Origin: Phoronis australis
Lineage: Eukaryota; Phoronida; Phoronidae
Length of the DNA: 64,000 nucleotides
Reading direction: 5' to 3'
Assembly (NCBI GenBank): GCA_002633005.1
Contig: NMRA01000070.1
Coordinates: forward strand, 378,271 to 442,270
Shown here: piece after piece, positions 1 to 9,140 of the stretch
Numbering within the stretch: the first letter of the stretch is position 1
Layout of the letters: each line of letters opens with the position of its first letter
Translations under genes and position numbers: made by a program
The notes under the pieces: generated by a model
Seen by the model: only the letters and a program-made list of their open reading frames with translations
Told to the model about the DNA's origin: nothing
Database searches by the model: none

Positions 1-1
1 A

Positions 2-404
2 GGGCCCGGTCTCTAATCTTTGTACTCGAAACGAACTCAAAACTATTTTTGGCAATTTCTCTGCTCCTTTTGTGCGAACTTAAGATAATTGGTTATCAGA
101 CTGAGCTCGAATACATTATAGTTTATGCATAGGAGTTTCTAGTTCAAGTTTGCCCTTGAAGACCCTTATATTCGTGCTATTAACTCGAGTAAAAACTCGA
201 AATTTCGAGTTCAAACTCGAACTTATTGCTTTAATATTGGGTTTACAAACTGTGAACTAAGGGCAATAAATTATCTACGTAAGTTATTGTGTACTCGAGC
301 ATAGAATAATAGACACTTATCTTGAGTTCACCCAAAAGTAGAGTAGAAAATGCCAAACTTAATTTCGAGTTCCATTTCGAGTAAAAAGATTGGAGACCGG
401 GCCC
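2..404. repeat. Terminal-inverted-repeat element, family A, copy 1
   Basis: A 400-base element is bounded by inverted ends: it opens with GGGCCCGGTCTCTAATCTTT and closes with the near-perfect reverse complement. Its interior is rich in ACTCGAA/TTCGAGT words, partly palindromic around 190-215. It is about 95 percent alike to the copy at 28455-28859, and an older copy lies at 37906-38290. No open frame for a transposase is present, so it is best read as a non-autonomous DNA transposon (MITE-like). Confidence 0.8.
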
Positions 405-880
405 AGGTTAGTGGGTGACGTTGAGGCGCAGCGAGCCCTTTCGGTCGCGTTGTGAAATGATGTGACCATGACATGGATTTGATGATTGTATTGCGGTTGA
501 CAATTCACCAAAATTCCTACTTCATATCGTTTTTAAAATGCAATAACGTATCCATTTTTCCGTGTTCGTAAGACGAGCAATTTCACTTGCGCATGAAATC
601 CAAACAAGGTGTTTTAGTACCCGGGCGTTGTTTTCGGTATAGTTACACCACTCAGTGAATATAATGACCGAAGTATCATTCATTTTTTGCATGTAAAAGT
701 ATGAAATTTCACCTGAATTGTAAATTTCAGACCTTTTCGGTGTGATATTGTCAAAACCCATTTGCTATGGACTGTAATTGTTTATCCTTGTTTTTTTGCT
801 AATACAGGTCGATATAAGTGTATGCTGGTTGTCGAGTGCAGAAAAGTAGGCCTACAGTATTGTAGCTTTTCTAACGCAGT
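405..880. other. No gene seen
   Basis: No reading frame with protein-like composition, no RNA gene and no clear regulatory pattern is seen between the family A element and the SINE-like repeat. Confidence 0.5.
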
Positions 881-1160
881 GGTGGACCTAGGATACCACA
901 ACGGGCGGCAACATGTTGCCTCGGGGAATTGGGCAAAGCGCGGTTGTATGTGCTGTGCACAGGCGGCCCGAGGATGGGGGCCTGGGATGTGGACCTTTTG
1001 TTCAGGAAATCTATCGGTGGACTAAAAAAAAAACGGGAACACACGATTCCGTCCTAGCCCCCTCTCGTCCGCTACCGGTCCTAGTTGCTGAACTCAATAT
1101 TTCCTCACGCTTCACACTGCCGTTGTTTCATTTTGCTTCCAGCAGCCAAAGGCCTGCCCT
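881..1160 (-). repeat. SINE-like dispersed repeat, copy 1
   Basis: About 280 bases match 43866-44140 at roughly 80 percent by eye, including the shared blocks GGGGAATTGGGCAAAGCGCG and CCGCTACCGGTCCTAGTT. In the 44-kb copy the reverse strand has GGTTCAGATCC, one mismatch from the RNA polymerase III B-box consensus, so a tRNA-derived SINE read on minus is likely. The open frames across it are by-products of the repeat. Confidence 0.6.
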
Positions 1161-2245
1161 CCCCCCCGAATCCGCCTATGAAACGTCAGCTGCTGTATCG
1201 GGTTCAGGGCTGCGATAAAAGTTAAGAACTGTGGATTTTAAGAGACTTCTAGTTTCCGGTGTATGTAGAAGTTTTAATTTCTAGGCAAATGTCTTGCTGC
1301 ATATGTCACACATTAATGTGCGAAAGAGCTTCTGAGACTATAATTGTCTTTCCGGGAACTTAACTATAGCTCAAGATGCAACCCGGAAGTTTGCTTTAAT
1401 TATCTGGGGTGTTTTCAAAGATACGGCAGGGTCAATGTCGACTAAAACACTTGTCAGCGGTAAAATGCATCAACAGCTCGAGATGCCACCCGGAAATTTG
1501 CTTTATTTATATCTGGAATGTCATCAAGGAATCAACATACGTACGAACAAGCCATCACTGAGCGGTAAAAGCCTGCTGTTGGATGACTGCTTGTGGCAGT
1601 TACGTACAGAAATTAACCCATGTAGGTAGAATCTCTGTCTGATATTCATATACTTTAAGAGCCAGTAACATATACAAGAGGATTCATGTTGTTGCTGATT
1701 TCATGGTGTGAATTGTTAGTGGAGCTTCATCCTCAATATCCAATAGTTTTTTTAGATCAACTGTCTTTTGCATAACCCTCTTAGACTTAATTATCCGGCT
1801 ATTTTATCTGTGTCAATATCTAAGGTAACTTATGACTTGTGTTTTTCATTTTTAACACGTTGTTAGTTTGACTACTTTGTTCTTATTGTAAACTTTTAGC
1901 GCTGTCATACATTTACATAGTTGGCACTTGCAAACAAAGTAGTGGACGAAGGCGCGAAAATCTGCTCGTCCATGAGCGTGGAATTTGTTAGGAATCCGAA
2001 ATAAGTTTTAGCCTCTGGTTCAGTTTCGTGACGTAACTGCATAACGCGTTATTTCTTCGGCCGCGGTGAAGATAGAAACTTGTCTGTCTCGAAGCTTGTG
2101 CAGGAACCCAGGGTACCAGAAAGAAAAACTGAGGTATAAGGCAACTTCTGTTCTTATAAATATTTGTGCAAATAATTTGTTAACCTTTTCACGTTTCCTA
2201 TCGCGGAATGAAATTGTCTTGGTTTTCGGCGACACCAATTGCATG
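1161..2245. other. No gene seen
   Basis: Intergenic, AT-rich sequence. The short open frames at 1435-1629 and 2066-2470 have no recognisable domain or splice context. Unseen 5' untranslated exons of the downstream receptor could lie here. Confidence 0.4.
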
Positions 2246-2420
2246 AGCGCATCCAGGGGGGGGGGCTCGGGGGACTCGTGGGGCTCAAACGAGCCACCCA
2301 TTTGGCGAAATGGGCAAAAAGGTCCGCTCCTCAGAGGCAAAAAGTCCGACAAAATGGGACAAAAGCCCCAATTAAGAGCAAACGCGCAATTCGCAGTGGT
2401 GCTTCCGTTTTCTTTTTTTT
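2246..2420. repeat. Degenerate dispersed repeat (G-run type), copy 1
   Basis: The segment starts with a G run and shares TGGGCAAAAAGGTCC and spaced words such as GACAAAA and GCACAATTC/GCGCAATTC with 40838-40960, in the same order. It is an old mobile-element relic with no intact coding frame. Confidence 0.5.
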
Positions 2421-2739
2421 TTAGTCCGCCTGCTTGTTTTTACTTGATCTCACTGGTGTCACCTGTATAGCTAAGTTAATTGAGTCACGGCGCTGCCAAC
2501 TTTATAAGGTACTGGTGTTACGTATTTGTTGGGAGTCGTGAGCAATTTTGACATATATAATCGTTGGATTTGAATGTACTCGTATGACAATAAAATGTAA
2601 AAAATAGGACGCTGTACATTTTTCAATTATCACCGTAGTATTTCAATATGCTTCTTGCACTAAGAAAAGGGTTCACAGCTCACAAACATTTCATGTATTT
2701 GAAGAAATTCGTCTTCAATTTTTCAGATATTGAACCAAG

Positions 2740-5463
2740 ATGGCCATTGAAGTCAAAGCATTCACAAACGGGACTCTGTGCCTATTCATCCTGTTACTAG
2801 TAATTCGCGGATATTCAACACTCAATTGTACTGTTAGAACCGAACAAAATGAAACGATAGTCAACTGCACCGACAGAGGTTTCTTTGCTTTACCGACAGC
2901 TATTCCAGCAAATGTGACTGTTCTTTTGTTGGGCTCAAACATCATCTCCTCCGTCCCTGCAGGTGCCTTCATGCAGTTGACAGAACTGAAGACACTAGAT
3001 TTCTCTTACAATAAAGCACTTTTGTCGTTCCACCAAGATAGCTTTCTGGCACTAAAAGCTCTAAAGAACTTAAGCTTGACAAACATGAATGGTGTTTCGT
3101 TTGGCTGTGACCAGGGGTCATCTAGGTTGTTTCGTTCCACTCCTCAACTTCAGACTCTTCGAATGAAAAGGACAGAGCGGTTTGACACCACATGTGTAAA
3201 TTACACTTTTCGAGATCTCACGAATCTTCGTTATCTTTCGATTACATGGCCTACTTCCCCACTCCCCACTGGATTTTCACATTTGAGAGCTCTGGATATT
3301 TTAGACTTGAGCCACTCAACACTTAACCTGATGGAAAGTAACTTTCAACCACTATCGTTCCTGAATATTTCTCGGTTAGCATTAAGAAAACTACGGGTAC
3401 TTGAGTTTAGCAAACATGCGCTGAATCCGGTATTACGAAGTCTCAAGGTTTTAGATTTCTCGTGTAACTATTTAGAGGACATTGGTGTAACAACAAAATA
3501 CTTCTCACCAGTATTGGAGTGTTTAGAAAATTCCACTCTTCTTGAAGTCTTAATTATTGACAGTTGTTACTATTACGATGACAAAGCCATTACCATCACA
3601 GCCGAACAGTTTTATCCGCTAAAACAAGTCCCTTTGAAGGCCCTATCTTTGCGACAAAATGCGATCACAATAGTGCGCCCTTTCCTTCGACATCTGCAGC
3701 ATTTAGAATACATCAACGTGGATTACAACATGCCAAGCTTATTCAAGGACAGCGCAGGAATATTTATGGACTTGTTCAAGAGGAGGTGCCTGAAAGAGTT
3801 TCATTTCTCGTATCAGTTTTTGTACTCGCGAGTGAGACTTCTTTGTGAGGAAGATGAGAGCGAAATATTCATGCGCGACTTTTCAGACAAATGTTCCCGC
3901 CAAACCAAGCCGGAAACGGCAAAAAGCAATACGCAAGTACCCGACAAATCGTTGGCAGTTCCATTGGAACGTGCGAGACCAAACCCGTTTGTAAATAGGA
4001 ATGGAAATCGAAATATGGAAGTCGTGTTATCTAAAACAGGCCTACGCAAGTATGGACGAGAGCGTTATCTGTATGATGGGGGCGTGGTGAGAGGGAGTAT
4101 TCCTCTAGAGAAACTACATGTAGTGAAGATGGGCATCCCTGTTATGCCTCTTACAGTTGAAGGGGGGAGAGTCTATGACGTAAACATATCTGACTTTGTT
4201 ACCAATGGTGTGAGGGTGCAATTGAAAAACAACCTTAGATATCTTAACGTGTCCTCAAATTTCCTGTCGTGTATGGACTTCGTTTTGTACGGCTTTGATT
4301 GCTTGGAAATCCTGGACATCAGCAGCAACAATTTAGAACATGTAAGCACCAAGCAGTTTAAGGCGTTTGGAAATCTAGAACATTTAATGGCGTCAAGAAA
4401 CAGATTCGGTCTGTTCAGAAGTTCTGAGGACTTGGTGACGACGTTCAGTAATCTTCCACGCATAAGAACCATCGATCTTGCTTTGAACTCTCTGACCTCT
4501 CTTCCGGAAGGTATGTTTTCACAATGTCCCCTCTTAGAGTATCTCAACTTGGAAAGGAACGGTATAAAGGTAGTGAACATAGAATTTGCCACGTTGCCTA
4601 GTCTGAAGTTGCTGGATTTAAGCCATAATGAAATTAAGGGATTTACAAAGGATCAGACAGATGATCTTAAACGCGGCAATTTCGTCTTGCAAATGAACAA
4701 CAACTCTGGTTTCGAATGCTCTTGCGGCAACATTCCTTTCATTGAGTGGATTCAAAGCGACGCTTCGGATGGCATAGTTCTAAACAAGAATAATTTGACA
4801 TGCCAATACGAAGATGGTAAAATAACTTCTTTACGTGCTGTTCAGGGACTCTACATTCAGTGTATCAAGGACACTATCATAATTACAGTGTCTTCTCTCA
4901 CTTCGGTGGCCTTGTGTACTGCTTTAATCGTTTGGCGGTATCAGTGGCATGTCAGGTATTGGATTTATATTCTGCGCCTGAAACGACGACGAGACACTTT
5001 CGTTGAGGTATCGAAATGTTTTGACGCGTTCATCTCTTATTCCGACGAAGATCATAATCTTGCTGCCTCTGTTTTTCGTAAACTAGAAGAAATGGGACTT
5101 CAAATATTCTTCCGAGAAAGGGACACAGTGATTGGTGCCTGTGTTTTGGACGAATCCTTCCGCGGCATTGAATCCAGCAGAGAGATCGTGTTGTGTTTAA
5201 CAGAAAGTTATTTGAATTCGGATCAGTGCTATTTCGAGTTGCGAATGAGTATGCTACGAGGTAAAGGGTTTGTTATACCCGTAGTTGTTGGCGACGTAGC
5301 TTTGGAGAAACTGTCGAAACCTCTTCGGCACTTACTCCGCGAAGGTGTTTACTTTGAATGGCCTACGCTTGAATCAGAAGAAAAAGACTTCTGGAAGTCG
5401 ATGAAGAAAGCCGTGTTGACCGCAAAGGGAATCCGCATTTGTAAAAATGGTAGGTTCTTATGA
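2740..5463 (+). CDS. Toll-like receptor, single-exon, vertebrate-type
   Basis: Encodes 907 residues. Seen: hydrophobic signal peptide (about 1-27), LRRNT cysteines (C30, C42 region), many leucine-rich repeats, one C-terminal cap (C660-x-C662, C688, C708), a membrane helix (about 712-731), a basic stop-transfer stretch (R749-R751), and a TIR domain (about 760-895) with box 1 FDAFISYS (761-768), box 2 around R794-D795 and box 3 F884-W885. A single cysteine cap is the arrangement of vertebrate TLRs. The protein should sense ligands outside the cell or in endosomes and recruit TIR adaptors such as MyD88. Odd points: the BB-loop proline is isoleucine (I798), and about 125 residues (370-497) lack recognisable repeats, recalling the Z-loop of TLR7-9. 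The start has a good context (AAGATGG) and lies 14 bases after a TTTTTCAG acceptor, so an upstream noncoding exon is likely. The ligand cannot be told. Confidence 0.95.
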   Translation: MAIEVKAFTNGTLCLFILLLVIRGYSTLNCTVRTEQNETIVNCTDRGFFALPTAIPANVTVLLLGSNIISSVPAGAFMQLTELKTLDFSYNKALLSFHQDSFLALKALKNLSLTNMNGVSFGCDQGSSRLFRSTPQLQTLRMKRTERFDTTCVNYTFRDLTNLRYLSITWPTSPLPTGFSHLRALDILDLSHSTLNLMESNFQPLSFLNISRLALRKLRVLEFSKHALNPVLRSLKVLDFSCNYLEDIGVTTKYFSPVLECLENSTLLEVLIIDSCYYYDDKAITITAEQFYPLKQVPLKALSLRQNAITIVRPFLRHLQHLEYINVDYNMPSLFKDSAGIFMDLFKRRCLKEFHFSYQFLYSRVRLLCEEDESEIFMRDFSDKCSRQTKPETAKSNTQVPDKSLAVPLERARPNPFVNRNGNRNMEVVLSKTGLRKYGRERYLYDGGVVRGSIPLEKLHVVKMGIPVMPLTVEGGRVYDVNISDFVTNGVRVQLKNNLRYLNVSSNFLSCMDFVLYGFDCLEILDISSNNLEHVSTKQFKAFGNLEHLMASRNRFGLFRSSEDLVTTFSNLPRIRTIDLALNSLTSLPEGMFSQCPLLEYLNLERNGIKVVNIEFATLPSLKLLDLSHNEIKGFTKDQTDDLKRGNFVLQMNNNSGFECSCGNIPFIEWIQSDASDGIVLNKNNLTCQYEDGKITSLRAVQGLYIQCIKDTIIITVSSLTSVALCTALIVWRYQWHVRYWIYILRLKRRRDTFVEVSKCFDAFISYSDEDHNLAASVFRKLEEMGLQIFFRERDTVIGACVLDESFRGIESSREIVLCLTESYLNSDQCYFELRMSMLRGKGFVIPVVVGDVALEKLSKPLRHLLREGVYFEWPTLESEEKDFWKSMKKAVLTAKGIRICKNGRFL

Positions 5464-5640
5464 ATTTATTCAACTTCTATTTAACGTTGCATGCGAGTGA
5501 ATCACCATAAATCTTACACGACGGATTCCACCTTTGGTTAAGCGTTTAGAGTTGATTGTAGAGCAGTTTAGCTTTCCTGTTTGTAAAGAGATTTCTGGGG
5601 TAAAACAGAGATGTAGACACACAAGAGTAAAAAGACAAAA

Positions 5641-5646
5641 AATAAA
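5641..5646 (+). promoter_or_regulatory. Polyadenylation signal candidate of the Toll-like receptor
   Basis: AATAAA lies 178 bases after the receptor stop codon on the same strand. It would serve the unspliced transcript form. Confidence 0.4.
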
Positions 5647-5771
5647 GGCTGTGTTTAAGTGTAGAAGACGAAACGAATGATTTTAACGACGACGGGCTAA
5701 AAATGTTACCACATGTACTCATTTATTACCTTTTCTCAGCTGTGGTTGTGACTTACGTTTATTTATTTTAG

Positions 5772-5797
5772 GTGCCGTCATGTACTATGCCGACTGA
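5772..5797 (+). other. Possible alternative last exon of the Toll-like receptor
   Basis: A donor (G at 5449, then GTAGGT) just before the receptor stop and an acceptor (TTTATTTATTTTAG ending 5771) are phase-compatible. Joining them would replace the last three residues with a short tail ending in MYYAD. This is inference from splice signals only, and the unspliced stop is equally acceptable. Confidence 0.25.
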
Positions 5798-6494
5798 ACG
5801 AAACGTATTTCTTGCTGCGGAAGACTCGAAACCTCCTTTCGCGTTAGAGGGCGTATGGATTTGGAGTGTTCAACCCCATATTCACTAACAATTGTAATGT
5901 TTAAATGCATTGACTGTTTTGCCCCACTCGGATGGTCTGTTAGTAGGCCATCAAGGGTGGCATGATTGTTGTATTTACTACCAAGACGAAATGAAAGCGC
6001 TCAAAGAACTGTTGCTTCACCTTCAACAAGAACAGTTGTTTCTATTAGACAAACGCTACTATTAATGTTTGGACGAGATCAACCTAGCTTGTCTTACTTC
6101 ATCATGAATTGCGACACTTCAATCGTCTGCAAAAAGTCATCGTCTGGATGAAGGTAAACGGGCTTTTAAAGGAGAGGTCAACTTGTAGTCTACATACAAG
6201 CACCGGTACGCTCGTTAGGCAGTTTGTAAGGCAGTAAATTTCAACAATGTGAAGACTACTTTAAGCACTTATTCGAGGCACGAGAGATATGCAGTCCCTG
6301 TACGTAACAACCCGAGTGTCGGACTTTATCGTAGAAGAGGCACGAGGCGGGCACTGTCACCAGCACACTATTGTCAAAGACTTAGTAGTTGGCATTTAAC
6401 GCATGCTTGGTTAAAAACAAATTCTTGCAGCTAACATTTATATTTCGAACCTTTTTAAAATCTAATAACGATTTCAGAAGACTCGATTCGTACT
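5798..6494. other. No gene seen
   Basis: Downstream flank of the receptor. The short open frames at 5966-6151, 6249-6434 and 6389-6613 have no domain, repeat or splice support. Confidence 0.4.
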
Positions 6495-6752
6495 TCACAC
6501 GAAAATGCTGTCTGTGGCGTGAACCTCTACGTGTTTGGGGTCGATTGTCTGACTGGTATCTTTTGTCGTGTCTTTGGGAGCTGGCAAAGGTGTCGCCTCT
6601 TTATCAGACGTGACACCACTTTTTTTCTTAGCCGCTGGCCTGCCTGTATTACCGTTTTTTCTTGCTTTATATTGCGCAATCAGCTGCAGTGCTGTCAAGA
6701 AACCAACAGATGACAGTATTGTATATGATGCAGTGACAGAAACAGGCTGCAT
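6495..6752 (-). CDS. Candidate last exon: membrane helix plus lysine-rich tail
   Basis: The minus frame reads a hydrophobic helix (ASYTILSSVGFLTALQLIA), then a Lys/Ala/Thr-rich hydrophilic tail of about 55 residues, then a stop. That layout is typical of the terminal exon of a single-pass membrane protein. A possible acceptor (GAAATGCAG) precedes the helix and an in-frame stop lies just upstream, so either splicing or the local ATG would define the start. It resembles in layout the terminal exon at 9141-9376 on the same strand, so a neighbouring paralogue is possible. No family is recognised and no upstream exon could be assigned. The plus-strand frames over it look like shadows. Confidence 0.3.
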   Translation of the reverse strand: MQPVSVTASYTILSSVGFLTALQLIAQYKARKNGNTGRPAAKKKSGVTSDKEATPLPAPKDTTKDTSQTIDPKHVEVHATDSIFV

Positions 6753-8465
6753 TTCACCGACAGGTCACTGAATCGGCTACGACAATGACGACTTCTGGCT
6801 GTCCGATCAATTAGATGTCTTAGCCTATTGACCCTGCGGACCCTATGAAGTCAATCAGTGCAGCATATAGAAATGTTACTAGACATATTGATGATGATAA
6901 ATTATGGCAATGGAAAAATTCACAACTTTCTCACCTCAGTTGGAAACGTCGTTCCTTTCAAAATAATCAAATTGAGACTGCCCAACATTATACCTCTTAA
7001 ACAAGGAGAGATAATACAAGTTCAGCACTCAGAAAATACCCCCATGAGCTCCGCTCCCGGCTTAGATTGCAATAGTAGAATTTATTCTAACTCAATAACT
7101 CGCCGCATAATTTTAGGGCTTGATTTATTCTCGCGAACGCAAGATCAAGACTCGCGATTGAAAAAAATAGTTCCGTATCCCGACAACATGTTTAAACAAC
7201 CAGCAAGTGATGGGGTCCGTTTGGTCCAAAGTGCCGTCAAAGCCAAGACAGTGATCACGTTTACCTTACACGGAGTTCAGTAACGTGGCTCTTTAACAAA
7301 CCGTTGTTCAGCCCGAATATTTATTAACGTTATGTCAGTTAAAAGTTTTCACCCTTTTAAAAATCAGCGTCACGATTTCAATAACCTGTCTACAACAGTA
7401 CATAGTCCGTCGGTAAAACGGGCCCAGGAGTGCACGTGCTCACTCACTCTAAATGTTTTTGAGGTTTCATCTTGGGCATTCTTAAATCAAAAGAAATCTA
7501 ATGCGTTGCTTTGCATGGTCAAATGATCCAAGGAATGGCAGATTGCTATATAACTCAAAATTGAGTTCTACATGCTTTTTACGTTTAGAAAATAATTTAC
7601 AAGATCTCGTAAAATAATTCTACAGAAAGGCGAGTGTTTCGCGAATATGCACAGGAGGTTGCCAGCCTATAGTATCAAAATGATTAGTCCTGGCTGAATT
7701 CACTGTTTCCGTTCGATAATCCAAAGAGATGCTGAACGAAAATGTTTAGGCACTTTCGACATCCTGTCAAAGTTCATGTTAAGAGTTTTTCAACAGGACA
7801 ATTTGGGTCTACAGTAGTTTACGGAAGAATAACCAACATTTGGTTTCGAATTGTTTTTTCCGCAATCATAAATGAAAAGTTTATTAACAGATGTGCTTAC
7901 GTAACTATTCGTGTCTTTATTTGCATAACTAAGTATGTGTGTGTAGACATATATATATATATTATTACTGTTTTGTATTGCTTCTGCAATAATTCATTTG
8001 CGCAATGTTTAGTTGCTGCTCGGATGTAATATTACTTTAATGTCTGTGGAGCAATGTTATTTATAGTATTTACCTAAACTCATGAAATAAAATTGAAAAC
8101 TGAAAATTTACCTTGTAAAAGAGTGCACTTTGTGTTGCCGATAGCGCACATGCCAACTGCTCCACTTTTGACATAAAGCATAAATTTTTGAAGTTTCCCC
8201 CCTTACCCCGTCACACCTGTCATCAGAACGTCCCGCGCTTTGACACTTGGTGAATTTGAGGTATTATCATAATACTGCTATTGTGGTTTTCACACGCGAT
8301 ATAGCCCTATTTTTCAGTTCGATTAAAAAAAGGGAGTTCATGGGCTTTTGCGGCGCCAGCAATTTTTCGTTCGACTAAAAAATAACGCCGTCTGGCGCTT
8401 TTGGGTGTTACTGCATCTGCAATATCTCGTTTCACACAAAAACGCTATCGGGACGTATTTGTGTG
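6753..8465. other. No gene seen; short TA run
   Basis: No supported gene. The 141-codon open frame at 6858-7283 has no recognisable domain or splice context. A short (TA)n run sits near 7950-7965. Confidence 0.4.
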
Positions 8466-8956
8466 TTACGGCGAACACTTCACCTTGTGTTTTGGCATAG
8501 ACCCAAATATTCCGCTTTTTATCCGTTTATCCCGCTTTTCAATCCAGTTATTCCGATCTTTCATTCTCGAATATTGACAACTATGCACCATGTGTTTCAA
8601 ATCACAGTGTCTCTTTGTTAGGAAAAATGTTCTTTTCCAGAGTCCACTTTCTTTAGTAACATAAAAATCGCAAAAATGTGTTCCAACACACATANTTTTT
8701 ACCCACAACAATACGAAAAAATAACCCAAATTAGATTCCTTAGGTTTCCGTTCTCTGGTACCCATAGATGAATGTAGTTGCATTTGGTTTGAGTGGCTCT
8801 TTAAACGGCGGTAGATAATTGACCCTTGGGTGGTGACGGCGGACAAAACACCGCGGCAGCTTTTAGGATATGAGCTAGACTGGTAACTATAGCTGCCTAG
8901 CCTCATTTGAAAACCGCTGTCCTCTGGAGTTGAAACCAAAGGGGAGTTTTGGGAAT
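8466..8956 (-). CDS. Weak candidate exon, cytoplasmic-tail-like
   Basis: A minus frame after the acceptor-like TTGCTGCAACGCAG reads a Ser/Tyr-rich hydrophilic peptide (with LGSYSYQSSSYP and IIYRRL) for about 90 residues before becoming unconvincing. An N lies at 8695. It could be an alternative tail of the CUB protein whose terminal exon lies at 9141-9376, but no phase-2 donor there joins to it cleanly. Low confidence. Confidence 0.18.
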
Positions 8957-9140
8957 GACTGCGTTGCAGCAATTATATTCCTAGTGACCATGTTGCGACC
9001 ATTCCAAAAATTTCTACGTTGGGATGCGTGTGCATCAACTTTCGCATATCAGTAAGAGAATGAAAGGAACGACACCTATCTGGCACGCGTTTCGTAGACG
9101 AAACACACACATGTAAGTAAAGGCAGTATGATCACGTGCT

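Noticed and set aside
762-1218. Overlapping plus frames of 87 and 101 codons
   Set aside because: They cover the SINE-like repeat, and the second copy at 44 kb breaks both frames.
3813-4592. Minus open frames of 78 and 139 codons
   Set aside because: Shadows of the Toll-like receptor coding strand without domains.
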